From the NCBI RefSeq assembly GCF_022201045.2, contig NC_068564.1, forward strand, positions 27,805,001-27,869,000: a stretch of DNA of 64,000 nucleotides, read 5' to 3'. Source of the DNA: Citrus sinensis (Eukaryota; Streptophyta; Magnoliopsida; Sapindales; Rutaceae). Position 1 is the stretch's first letter. Each line of letters starts with the position of its first letter. The position numbers and the translations under genes are program-made. Below are positions 23,385 through 34,571 of the stretch, piece after piece. The notes beneath the pieces were generated by a model. The model saw only the letters and a list, made by a program, of their open reading frames with translations, did no database searches and was not told the origin of the DNA.

Positions 23385-25362
23385 GTAAGTTTTCAACTCT
23401 CTCAATATACTGATGCGCAAATAATTGGGTTTCCATCTCGAACTTTACACGGTATGTTTGATTTACCTTTTGAATCTCATGATGGCCATTTTATTCTCTA
23501 CAGAATTTTTGTTTTCTAAAAACTTGAGTATGAATGTACGGAGTACGAATCAACCCTTGATTTGTTTTTCACCCAGAATAATTATTATTATTATTATTAT
23601 TTTTTTTTTTTTTTGAGTTACTAGCAGATAAAGGGGTCCTTGTCTCTGACATTTGAATATTTTTGATAGATGGGCTAGTGAATTTTGGTTATTACTAATG
23701 TGTTTGATGAAATACCTGTGAGAAATTAGTCTTATCATGTAACACATCTACAATCTGTTTGGCCAGGAAGATGTTTGCAGGGAGGGAAATAGTGAGGAAT
23801 TTTATAATTTTTGAGACCCGGTAATAGCATAACCTTTTCTTAACTGAGGACTATTGCTGGAACCTACAGCATAGGATTGAAATTTTTATTGCAAAATTGA
23901 GTATGAAGATTGAATTGATTAGAAAACTTTTTACATTGGACTTTAGGATTTAGAGGCATGCCAGTGAGTAGATGTTTCCAATTTCAATGTTTTGAAATTT
24001 TAGTGAAGAATTTGTGAGCAAATAGACCAGATGCCAATACTAATATGTTGGAAAGTTCTTGTATTAATGTGTCACTATAAAATCATCTGCCATGTATATA
24101 CTCTTGATAGGCCAGTTTGGATATCTTCTGTATTAACCTCAAGATTGATTTATGCATTAAAAATAGATTAGATATCATAGGTTTGGATGTATTCCATTGT
24201 TTTGTTATGAGAATTGAGGTTTACCTGTTGGCTGAATGTACAATTGTTGACTGTAGCTATCTACTTTGGATAAGCAAAGGTAAACCTAATTTTCATAAAA
24301 TCCACGCGTGTCAGTTAGAATGAGACTGGATGGAACAAACATTTCATGAAGCATCTTAAAATTATTCACCAAGAAATAAACATAATATTGTCTTGATGCA
24401 TCTTAGTAGTTATTTATTTTTCTGCTACATGCTTACATGTGCCGCCACAGATCACGTGGAAACTCTTACTCAAAATCTCACTTATCAGATTCCGTTGTGG
24501 AAGACACCATTTTTTCTGAAGAATTGGCCATGCTCTATCTAATCCATTCATAATATCATGAAAAATGGATACAAATTTTTGACTGCTACTTAGTACCAGT
24601 AATAGGTCTGAAAAAGTATTTAAAAATATCAAATTTAGATATTTGTACCCTGTCGAAGAAAGGAACCACGGCATATATGTTTGGAATCGATTCCATTTTG
24701 AGAGAGTTGAAAAAGCACTGTTTCGTTGAAAGGTTCTAGACATATGCCATTTCTTAACGCATTTCTTTAGGCAAAGAGTCAAAGACTCCATTTTTCCTCT
24801 TTCTCTTTTCGGATGGTAAATATTTCTTAGAATGTAGTGTGAATCAAACCCATATTTGAATTGAAATTGAGATACTGACGCAAGTTCTTCTTGTCTAAAA
24901 TAGATCGATTCATATCCGAAAGAAGTTGACAATGAAATATTTAGTGCTTTCAGCCGAATGTGAACTGAAACATTTATCCAATCCAATTCTATGGGTTATT
25001 GAGTACCTCTGATATGAGCCTATGTCTTGTGTAGTTCCTATTGTTTTTGCCCCTTTTTGAGAAAGTGCTAAAGCATTTCAAAAGAAAAACCTCCAGCTGT
25101 GCCATTTAACATCAATAGACTCCCTTCACACTGTTTTCTTCTTTAACATGGTTCACATTTAATGTGTTTCAGCAGTTTTTAATTTATTTTTTAGCAATAT
25201 ATTTAAATAAATAACATTGTGTTTATTTATCTAATAATTGATCACTGCATATACATTGGTAAAACAATTATCCTCAATCCATTGTTGTTTAGCTACAAAA
25301 CTTTTTTTAAAATCTGAATTTCTGTTTAAAGTTCTTTTCATAAGCTTCTTTCTAATTTGCAG
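23385..25362 (+). other. Probable leader intron of bL31m copy 2
   Basis: Bounded by donor GTAAGT at 23385 and acceptor TTTGCAG ending 25362. It preserves the state before the insertions seen in copy 1. A 190-codon antisense frame (24414-24986) lies inside and is judged fortuitous. T-runs and (ATT)n occur near 23580-23612. Confidence 0.5.
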
Positions 25363-25373
25363 ATTTGGAGAAA

Positions 25374-25583
25374 ATGAAGAAAGGACTGCACCCTCAGATG
25401 CAATGGATATCCTATGTGACTCAGAGTGGCAGACTGATGCATGTTATGATGACAAAAATACACAATGTTGGCAAAGTTTACCATTTTAGGGCCAGGCGCC
25501 AAATGGCTCAGAGTATTGGACAAGTTGCCAAGTTCAGGCGACGTTATGAACAGCAGTTGGATGCAGAAAACAATGAAAAATGA
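25374..25583 (+). CDS. Mitochondrial ribosomal protein bL31m, copy 2
   Basis: A 69-residue protein, identical to copy 1 except one position near the end (EQQLDAENNEK versus EQQADAENNEK). The acceptor, the 11-base leader before the ATG, and the reading frame are intact. The near absence of coding change, against visibly more differences in flanking DNA, suggests constraint on both copies or recent gene conversion. Its native promoter is cut at 23313; the nearest upstream promoter is the duplicated uL30m one. This makes it the better candidate for normal expression, since copy 1's upstream region is heavily invaded. That preference is inference. Confidence 0.75.
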   Translation: MKKGLHPQMQWISYVTQSGRLMHVMMTKIHNVGKVYHFRARRQMAQSIGQVAKFRRRYEQQLDAENNEK

Positions 25584-25758
25584 GGCATCTAGAACACATA
25601 GAGAAGTCAGTTATGTGTTGCTGGATTTGAATTCCTTTTAAGAAATAAGCATGAACATTGTGCTCTAAATTCTGAAGCGAAGTTTGTTTTTGTACTCCCT
25701 TGAGGCTTCAATATTAAGTACACATTTCCATTTTGATGATTCTAGTGATGTCAACGAT

Positions 25759-25914
25759 AGAAACGGTGTCGTTTTGGGGCTGAGTAACATTCGTCTCGCG
25801 AAGCTGTGCTTCAAGAGCCGAGATCCGGTTCTCAATGTCACTCTTAGCAGCCTTTAAGGTTTCAATTTCGCCGAGGACTTTTGCTACGTCAGCATTACCT
25901 CCGTTTGTCACCAT
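25759..25914 (-). pseudogene. CNX5 exon-1 remnant, 3'-truncated
   Basis: On the minus strand the ATG at 25914 starts [20 protein letters not shown], matching [20 protein letters not shown] of CNX5. Similarity stops after about 52 codons at the deletion junction, and all downstream exons are absent. The frame continues for about 15 unrelated codons into the bL31m 3' region before a stop. Around ten of 50 residues differ, far more than in bL31m, so it appears free of constraint. The N-terminal coiled segment alone cannot provide CNX5 activity. Confidence 0.85.
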
Positions 25915-26392
25915 ATTCTGAACAACCGGAGACGTCCAGCGAAGACTGTGAAGTGGAGTAAGAGGGAATGCGGCAATCAGAGGAACCATAATTATACCGA
26001 AAAGTGACAAATTCGAAGAATGATACCGTTGAACTGGAAACATGAAAAAAATAACCTTAACACCTCCTAATTTCAGACTCCTAACGCAATGATGGGGGGA
26101 AAAACAGAAAGACGAAATTACCCTTGAAGGAGATTCCAGACGTGTGCAATGTAATTGCTCTCACCAAATCACAACCCGCCAGGGTTGATCCCTTGTTTCC
26201 GAACGAAAATGAAATGGCAAATGCATAAACAGCCACGTGTCTGTTCACTCTCGGACTGATCTGAACTGCGCGGGTCCCCATGAAATATCCATAATCCATC
26301 CAAAGTCTCATCCTTTTCTTTGGGCAAAGTTAAACCATCCATCCGATCAGTCGCAAGGGGCGTACGCACAAATCCAATACTAACAATAAACG

Positions 26393-26926
26393 ATGTCGTT
26401 AGTGTCGCAAATGAGAGGCTTCATCTTCCTTTACTTCAAATCTTCACGACCGTCTTCTAGCAAGCCTCTGACGGCATATCTCTACAAGCCCTTCAAGGTA
26501 CGCACACACGCATGGAACATAAATGATCGCAGTTGATTAGTTAACGATCAGATTAATTTTTGATCTTATTGTTATTATTTTTTTTTTTTTTTGGGTTCGT
26601 GTCTATTACGTTATTTTGACATAATTAAATAAATGAATATTGTGTCATATCAGAGGTACGGTAGCGAAGGAGCAAGCAATAAAGATCAAAATATAAGTAG
26701 TCTTCATCCTGAGAGGCATGGGAGAGCGCCGTCAATAGCTGAAGAGTTCGAGAGAGTTGCAGAGGAAAAGCTTCGAGCTGCGGGTCAAGGTGTTGCAAGT
26801 CAGGCGAAGGACAAGGTTTATGATGGAGCCGAAGAATCCACCCGCGGTGGCTCCAATGTTGATTCTGTCAAAAACAGATTCGAGGGGCATGAACAAGGAG
26901 CTGATTACCGCGGGAGGGGAGATTGA
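26393..26926 (+). CDS. Small plant protein of unknown function, copy 2
   Basis: Exons 26393-26497 and 26654-26926 give 125 residues, one longer than copy 1 (an extra serine in NISSLHPERHG). Other differences are few: I/S in the first exon, and G/A, T/A, E/G and K/R in the second. Splice sites are conserved. Its upstream region keeps the G-box-like CCACGTGT (26233-26240), but the segment that holds the TATA box in copy 1 is replaced by unrelated sequence near 26262-26300. It may thus be expressed differently. See copy 1 for protein features. Confidence 0.7.
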
Positions 26927-27899
26927 GATGTTTAATAATTAGTTTCAGATTCTGTGATTTTGAATAAGTTGATGGAGTATGTGCAAGTCATCAAAAACGT
27001 AAAAGTCTTCTCTATTTCGTTTCTTGTTTTGATGGTGAGTTTTGGTATGATCAAGTTGATGACATTGGGATAAAATTACGGTTTTGTAATGTATTTGTGG
27101 GTTCATTAATTCATATTGGCTTTATAATATATCTGTGATTGCATCTTAAAAATTGTTGCAAAGAAATAACTGAAGCTATATGAATGTAATTTTCGAACAA
27201 GCGTTATTATCAGAGTAATTTTTGACAAATTTTCTAAAGCATGAAATGCTGATGCTGTCTACATCATCATCCGGATTCCTGATCAAATATGGAAAAGGAT
27301 GAGAACCAAAAAATAGAATAAAATATGAACGCACAACTTTGACTCCAGCACTAATCACAACTAACGCGGGCCCTGTGGAAAGCTTCTCTCTCGGTCTCTG
27401 GTGCTTGAATAAATAAATTATATTGGGCCTAATTTACGCAGCCGTACAGCAGAAAGAGCCCAATACGAATGGCAATGAGTTGGTCTTTCCCAATCTCTCA
27501 AAAATTCTTTGTAAGACTCTTTTCTTATTAAAATTACTTAAACTTCTTTACAAAAAATATTACTTAAATGCCTAAAAATTAATTAATTTTATTTTAAATA
27601 TTTAAATAAAATATTCTTTCAACAACATTTCTACGCCTATTCCATTTCATAATTTTTATTTGTATTTTAAAATTATAATTGAAAAATAATGTTTAAAAGA
27701 AAATTGTAAGAATTTTGAGTTATGGAAATATAAATAATATAACAAAATAGTAATTAATGATTTTATAATTTATATGTATTTGAATAATTAAAGAATTTTG
27801 AGGTGAAATTTGGTAAAAATATGGTTACTTTTTTTATAAATTAAACTGAAATTTTTTAGAAAATAAAAGTTATTAGGATTTTATAGGGTGTTAAAAATC
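26927..27899. other. 3' region of unknown gene copy 2 and intergenic
   Basis: AT-rich, collinear with 21913-22859, with several small insertions and deletions between copies. No gene is seen. Confidence 0.5.
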
Positions 27900-28562
27900 C
27901 GCCCAATGGGGAGTGCATGCTTCAGCCCAAGAAAGGCCCACTAAAAACATACAGCAGTCAACAAACAAAACCTCGCTCGGCTTCTTCACTTATTCCTGCT
28001 TCGTTTCTTCTCAATTTTTCTCACTTATCTAACAAACCGCCATCAATCAGCGGCCGCCGCCGCAAGCCGCTCGTAGCAGTCACTTGGTTGCCCAAATCGC
28101 CGGTTTTCTCACTTTTCGCAGTAAGTTTTTTTCTGAAAAATTAAAATTTACTCTCTGAAAGTTATTATCATTTTGAATTTTTATCGGCTTAGCACCCTTA
28201 ATTGTATCGCTATCATTACTGAAAATATCAAACAACAGAGAAAAACATTTTCTTTTATATCTGATTAAAAGCTTCAATTTGTGGTGACATTTCTTTTACT
28301 TACTGTATGTGACGTAGGGGACCTGCGTTTTGATTTTGTTTTCTATTGGAACTTACTTGACAATCCCAGAGCAATTTTTACAAACTTTCAAGATTATTAA
28401 TTTGGTTTCATTGCATTTTGTGAATAAGTAAAATCAGAAACAACAGTAAATTCCTAGCTAATGTTTGTTCAGACATGTAGTTGGCTTCGCTTACATTCTA
28501 TGTGTTCTTATGTTTTTTTTTTTTCGTTTTTATGTTAACGTTCTGTCGATTTCGTATCTCTA
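27900..28562 (+). promoter_or_regulatory. Native uL30m promoter, leader exon and leader intron
   Basis: The leader exon ends at 28120 (GCA|GTAAGTTT). The intron runs 28121-28562 and ends CTCTAG just 27 bases before the ATG. The part up to 28357 is duplicated at 22860-23312; the part from 28358 is unique. A leader intron is common in plant ribosomal-protein genes and often supports expression, which is general knowledge. Confidence 0.6.
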
Positions 28563-28589
28563 GGAAATAATAGTGGGAACAAGGCAGAA

Positions 28590-29115
28590 ATGAATGCTTT
28601 CAAAGCTTTTAAAGCCTGTGTTCCAATTGAATGGAGTCCAAACTTGTATATAACCCTTGTGAGGGGGATGCCAGGCACGAGAAGGCTTCACAGACGCACT
28701 TTGGAGGCATTACGTCTCCGGAAATGTAACCGCACTGTTATGCGCTGGAACACTCCCACCGTCCGAGGAATGCTTCAGCAGGTATCAGGAAAAGCTCAAA
28801 GTGAATTTTTTTTTTTAATACATTTTCGCGCAAGGGTCTTTCTTTTATATTTGGGTTCTTTAGCTGCTTTCAAGTCAGCAGGTATCAGAAAAGGCTCAAA
28901 ATGGTTATTTTTCTTTTTAACATTTTCGTGCAAGTTTCTCTGTTTTTGGGTTTATTTGGTGCTTACAAATACCATATATATAGGTAAAAAGGTTGGTTGT
29001 AATTGAGACAGAAGAGATGTATAAGGCTCGCAAAGAGAAGTTGGCCAACCACCGAGCTCTACGCCCCCCCATGGTCATTAATCATCTCCCAAGTTCTACA
29101 ACTCAATCCACTTAG
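28590..29115 (+). CDS. Mitochondrial ribosomal protein uL30m
   Basis: Two coding exons, 28590-28781 and 28984-29115, give 107 residues, the usual length for plant uL30m. The protein begins MNAFKAFKACVPIEWSPNLY; ITLVRGMPGTRRLHRRTLEA and LRLRKCNRTVMRWNTPTVRG match the L30 core (short basic beta-alpha-beta fold, with the conserved VKRLVVIETEEMY after the junction). It belongs to the large mitoribosomal subunit. The intron holds a partial copy of the exon-intron border with a second donor-like site. Together with bL31m and CNX5 it follows the order seen in Arabidopsis. Confidence 0.9.
28776..28935 (+). repeat. Tandem duplication across the uL30m splice donor
   Basis: TCAGCAGGTATCAGGAAAAG at the true donor (about 28775) recurs as TCAGCAGGTATCAGAAAAGG near 28877, followed in both by a CTCAAA, a T-run and ACATTTTCGYGCAAG. 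The repeat lies inside the intron and supplies a second plausible GT donor about 102 bases downstream. Use of it would add codons to the mRNA. Confidence 0.75.
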
Positions 29116-31046
29116 CTACCTTTGAAAATTTTCACAAGCTTGGATTTCCTCCTTTGTTTACGTAGTAATTCTGTTTCCTTTAAAATTGTTGCTTCCTATG
29201 ATAGTCATATGCTTTGGTCAAATCTGGTTAATATGTCTAAACATTTTAGTGTGAGATGCAAGCTCTTTACGAATAACTGCTTATCTCTTCTATGGTGATG
29301 AATTTTATTTGTCTAGAAGGGAATGTTCCGGCTGTAACAAATAAAAGTAGTTTTTAGACATTAGGTTCCAAGTCTAATACATAATCCAACTGATGAGATG
29401 CTTGTCTGGATTGTTCAGCCACCACAAGATTTTTCAACTAAGCAATTTTCAGCCCCAATTGCTTGGGACTATGACATTTTCCTTTGAAGTGCTAGTGCAA
29501 GATCTAAGGTAGTTGTTTGCTAGATTTAGTTAATAAATAAGGTTTATGCATATTATTTAATCAATTTTGGCATATTTAGATTTCAAACCAAAAACAAAAA
29601 ACAAATGCCACCTAGTTTCTCTTGGATGCCATTCAAGGTTTTCAGATTTTCATTTTGTTGTTTAGTTTTTCTCTTCTCATCAGTCACCTTTTTGGTACCT
29701 GTTTGAGTATGTTTATTACTTCCAGAACTTGATATCTTTGGTAAATAAACATGAAAAAAAAATATAGTCTATTTTATCGTTCTAGCACCTTCTGCTTGGT
29801 GATGAATATTCATGTTGATCAAGGATCTTGAACCTTCTTCTTTTTTTCCCTTCTCTCTCTCTCTCTTTTACTTGAATGTAGAATGCAAGTTGCAATATTT
29901 GTATCCAATCCTCCCTATTTCTAGTTTCATTTCTTACCGGTACCAAGTTTTCTGATACACTAAAGTTGAAAATTTGACAGAAAAAGTTTGTAAGGAAAAA
30001 TTTGGGAGAAAAAACCAAAAATGGGGGCCTAGATTACCATACATTTACTGTAAAGTGCAGCTAAGCAAAAATCAGAAACTGAAGCAGGAATTAAGTCGGC
30101 CGGTTAATAATTTTTGTCTGATTGTACCTTACGAAAAATGTAAATTAGCAAGATCCAAAAAAGTTTGAAGGGCTGTAAAGGCTGATGTCACTTGGTCGAG
30201 CTTTTCTTGGATGTATTTTGACAAGCAATAATGCTAGGGCAACTGGTATCATATGATTCATATCCCATATGATGTTTCTGCGGATTTGTAATTGTGGCAC
30301 CCCTTTTTATACGAAATTAATGAATTCACTGATGTGACATTTGCAAATCAACTACCCCTTCACTTGGTTTCCAAATTTTGGGGTACTGCTTAGAATCTAG
30401 CACTTTCGTTTGATGAATTTCTATGTCATCAATTTCCTCGTCTTCTGAAATCTATCTCATGGTGATCATTTTGATAACCTAGTTCAAGTTATAAACCGTG
30501 AGATCTTTTAGGTGTAGTAAGCAGTCATATTATAGATGACACTATTCTGGATATGGATATATACTACCGATACCGAACCCGGAAACTTGTCGTCCGAGCA
30601 AACACTTTCAAGTTTTGAGCGAATGGACCCAGAAAATTGCCATCCACGCGCAGAAGTAGAGTAAAATAACGATCTTGTAGTTTAATGGCACACACATTAA
30701 TCAGTTGAAAACGTTAGGCCCCGAAAGATCATGTTTTCTTCAGCTTTGCATTTATATTCATATGTACTATCTTTTCTTTTAACTTTTTCACAGCATTAAA
30801 GCCCTGATATTTTTAAAAGCGGCATGCAATATGTGAAGTGTGTCTCATCGATTCTTGCCCAATTGTTCTACCTATTCAATGAAGCATTTGTGTGAGTGAA
30901 ATCTTTTATCACATCTCAGCTTAAATAAATTCATTTACTTGTTTCTCCATAGCATTTCCTTCTGTTTTGTTTCATAATTTTATTAAATACGTCGAATATT
31001 GGTTGTTCCAATGGGTTAAAACCAATTTATTAATACTGAACATGTA
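29116..31046. other. Intergenic between uL30m and the GH9 gene
   Basis: This holds the uL30m 3' UTR and, at the right edge, the 3' UTR of the minus-strand GH9 gene. No coding region is recognised; the small frames near 29782 and 29974 overlap each other on opposite strands and look random. Confidence 0.5.
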
Positions 31047-33084
31047 TTAGCTGGAAGCAATCAAGAGATTATCAGTATGCGAACCAAGGCTGTATAATCT
31101 ACGTAATTTAGCAAAAACTCCGACTAGTGTTGCGGTATTATACGTGCAGGCCTCTGTCTGCACAAAGTTCGACCGTTCATCTCGAAACTGATCCTTCTCG
31201 TCGGGCCCACCGACGAGGGCCCCAACAACAACATTCGGGTTGGGATCAAGCCGTTTAAACCAATCATCATACCCCTGGGTGCACCCGATAAAACCCTGGT
31301 CCTGTTTGTAAGACACGGTAGAACCTCCTCTGTGGTGCATTCTTTGAGGGAACTTTGAACCATAGCCTACCAAGTAACTGACCGCCATTGGATTAGAGCC
31401 CAAGATGTAATCAACCTGTGATTTGGCAAAGTCAAAGAGTTCCCGGGGGGTCAACGTGCCGCGGTCGCACTTAAGCGTCTGATTTGTTGACTGAAGGTAA
31501 TCACCGTAAACAGTGAGCAGAAACGCAGCCGTTGACACGTACTGCATGTTGTCCCATTGGCGGATGTACAGTAGGCCTCCCGGGGTGCGATCCACGTTGG
31601 TCTCATTGTTCTTGTTAAGGCACGCACAGAGATAAAATTCAGCTTTCGAACGGTATCGTTCAAGAACTTGCTCGTGTTCCTTGTGATTATTCACCATTGA
31701 AGCGATGATTTGAACGCCAGCGTACTTAACATCCCAGCTAAATTCAGTAATGGCCCAAGTGATCCCACCAAAACGATCGGCATTATCAAGCACGTACTTC
31801 AAATACGCCTCGTTGTCGGTTGCCTTGTATAGCCACACAGCCGCCCATAACAACTCGTCCATGTATCCACTAACCGACGGATAGTACCCCTTCACTACCT
31901 CTATACTACTGTCGTATTTCCCTCTGTACTTGTCACCAAACTCAAACAACTGCAAAACAAAATGCTTTTGTAATTTGTAATATAACCTGGAATTAATTAA
32001 TTAATTAATTAATTAAAGCATGCTCTAAATTTGGTTACTAACTAAACTCTCTTGTTTTGGTGAGTATTGTACCTACCATATATATGTATATGCTTATGGT
32101 CACTATTAAGTCACTACTATTACAAGTTAACAACCTCATTAACTGACTTACCTGTTGCGCGTGGTGCAATAGTAGGTGAGAGTAATGTGGGTTTAGTTTC
32201 CTAAACACAATTGATGCTGCCGCCATTGCCGCTGCCGTCTCTCCGGCGACATCCGAGCCGGGGTTTCTCTCGTCTACTTTGTAAGCACGCCGCGACGTCG
32301 TCATGTCTTCCGGCCGCTGCCAACAGTAGTGATCGGTGTCTCCATCACCCACCTGGTAATTGTTTAACGCTGATTGAATCAGATAAAAAAAAAAAGGGGC
32401 CATTGTTGTACAAATTAACATTTTATATTTTTTTCCAAGGAACGATTTAATTTTACCTCAACCCATAATACATGAGGGTGAGTGTGAGCTTTGATGAAAT
32501 AATCAGTTCCCCACTTGATGGCCTCGATTGCATGATGATACTCGCCAGCGTCGGAAATTTCTCCACCATACTGAATAACTCCCCAGGAGAGCATAGTTAT
32601 AGTAAATGCCATTGGCAAACCAAACTTCACATTGTCACCAGCATCATAGTACCCTCCCACCAAGTCCACCTACACATAATTCCCATCAAAATATACGTAT
32701 ATATTATTCTTCATCGTATTTGTATTCATGTATACATTTGCCATCGCCTGTCTATGGGTGCATGTACGTGTTTATAACATTTATTAAGGAAATATATATG
32801 TGATGGGTTTATAGAGTGAATGGTCTTACTCCTTGTTCTAGGCCGTCGGTGAGGCCGGAGTGGTGGCGCCAGGTGACTCTTTGGTTGTGCGGCAACCGGC
32901 CGGAGCGTTGTGATTCGAAGTAGAGGAGACTCTTGGAGAGAGCATCGCCGTAGTTGAAGGAGTCATGACATTGTACTATTAGGGGTAAGGTCAGAGCCAT
33001 CATGTAAAATAATAAACCAAATGAAATTTGGAAATATTTTGGTTGCTTCACCACCACGCACTGCTCTTGTCTTTTCTCCTCCAT
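31047..33084 (-). CDS. Secreted endo-beta-1,4-glucanase, glycoside hydrolase family 9
   Basis: Four exons on the minus strand, 33084-32830, 32669-32457, 32352-32152 and 31949-31047, give 523 residues. The first ATG in frame is at 33084; upstream codons lack ATG and a TATA box lies at 33128-33135. Residues about 20-46 are a hydrophobic signal or anchor ([20 protein letters not shown]). The catalytic domain follows directly, with [18 protein letters not shown] (base aspartates), [20 protein letters not shown], the signature ending [10 protein letters not shown], and [19 protein letters not shown] carrying the acid glutamate. There is no cellulose-binding module, so it is class B. It hydrolyses beta-1,4-glucans in the wall and is used in growth, abscission or ripening. 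No breaks are seen. Confidence 0.93.
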
Positions 33085-33127
33085 TTCTATTGATCTCTCC
33101 ACTTCTATGGCTTCACTTACACCTCTA

Positions 33128-33135
33128 TATTTATA
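33128..33135 (-). promoter_or_regulatory. TATA box of the GH9 gene
   Basis: TATAAATA on the minus strand, about 44 bases before the ATG at 33084. This implies a very short leader and argues against any start upstream of that ATG. Confidence 0.55.
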
Positions 33136-34124
33136 TTTGGTGTTTCAAAACGCAAGTAATTGAATAGATAGGCCTACCAAATATACTAAATTCAGGGTTT
33201 TGTAATTTTTTTTTTTTTAAAAAAAAAAAAAACAAGAACATTTAGTTTATAATGATCTTTGCGTGGTGAACTGCTTCTAAAGATCGAACTTGAAATATTA
33301 TTATTTAAATCAACACTTTAGGACGTGTGGCAAAGAAGCCAGAATAACTGCTGAAAAAACTCATTCTTATTAGGTTAATTTAATGCGTGAATCACTTCTG
33401 AGTTGCACAAATATAATATGATTTGCTTAGGAATTATTCTTGGTTTAAGTTAAATTCGTTTGTTTATTTATTAAAAAAAAAATGAATAGTCAACAAAAAT
33501 CCCACGTAGAGGTGGACCCACGATTCCTCGCCGTTTAATGAACGTAACATCTTTGGATGGCAATAACAAGTAATAATCTGACGGCTGGAGACAGTTTGAA
33601 CCGGCTTCCACCGTTATCATTACTCTGTAAAGACAAAATCTAAAGAATAAGTGCTGATGTAATAGTAAATGTCTGTGCGCCATTTTTGGTTGAAATCCAT
33701 CGTGTTTAGCAAATATGTATATTAAATTAAGTCAGACAAAAATTTGAATTAGTGTTTATGGGTTGTTTGTGGAAAGTTTTTTTAAATCTTATTTATGAAC
33801 TCAATTCTGTCTAAACACTTAATCCACGGATTTTAATCCATTTATTCTATTCGGGCTTTGTTTTCATGTCTTGAACCCATTAAGAAATTGGGTGAAATAA
33901 TCAAAGGTATTATCAGTTGGGTTTGAAAGTGCTCAAAGTGAGCTCATGCTGATGATCCAATCCAATAGGCTGGCGATTTCCACCCTGCATTTTATGTAAC
34001 CACAACCCACCATAAATATTAGTAAAATCTTTGTTGTTTGTCTAAAATTTTAATGATTAATCGATTAAATCCTCTTTAATTTCTCTTTTATCACTTAGGT
34101 TTAATGTTTTCGTGGGCAATTTAT
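33136..34124. other. Intergenic upstream of the GH9 gene
   Basis: AT-rich, no gene recognised. A long T-run facing an A-run at 33209-33232 could form a hairpin and may be an assembly-sensitive spot. Confidence 0.45.
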
Positions 34125-34397
34125 GGTGCATTTGGGATTAACGTTGGACAGTTGTAGCTTAAAAACTACAGCACTAAAATATTTGATAAACACTGGTTAC
34201 AGTAACTTGTAAGCTTTGCTAATATGATTTTTCATTTATATAATGAAAAACTTATTATATCTTTAACAATTTTGTCAAAATAATTATTTTAAATATATAT
34301 TTACTACATATTATTAATTTTTATTTAATAGTTACAATTTTTTTCCTCAGCAGCTATAATTTTAAAGTTACAACATTTCAATCTCAAATAGGACCTT
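34125..34397. mobile_element. MITE, family shared with 35501 and 49389
   Basis: The left end reads GGTGCATTTGGGATTAA; the right end, reverse-complemented, reads GGTCCTATTTGAGATTGAA. It contains AAAATATTTGATAAACACT, also present at 35557. It is about 270 bases, AT-rich and non-coding. No clear target duplication. Confidence 0.5.
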
Positions 34398-34571
34398 AGT
34401 CGTTTCACATAATAAAAGTAAAATTGTTAAATTAATTTTGTTCTAAGGCAAAAGATAAGTAGTCCTAGACGGTGAAACAATTCAGGTAACAAAAGATAAA
34501 TTAAAAATTTAAGAAGGATTTAAGTGATTGATTACCAAACTACCAATTTATTTGAGTTTTAGACAAACTAT

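Larger units (their letters stand above)
23313..28357. repeat. Tandem segmental duplication, copy 2 (shortened)
   Basis: It starts inside the bL31m upstream region (ATTATGAGCTCC matching ATCATGAGCTCC at 6702) and ends in the uL30m leader intron, where copy 1 stops at the same GGAACTTACT. It lacks all transposon insertions of copy 1 and also lacks the segment equal to about 15026-20760 (STIG1-like and most of CNX5). Confidence 0.85.

Noticed and set aside
24414-24986. A 190-codon minus-strand frame inside the bL31m copy 2 intron, partly matched by 10125-10385 in copy 1
   Set aside because: Between copies about 14 of 86 residues differ and nearly every base change alters an amino acid, as expected for neutral intron DNA. 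There is no recognisable domain and no promoter.
32211-32450. Plus-strand frame opposite GH9 exon 3
   Set aside because: Antisense shadow of the GH9 coding region.
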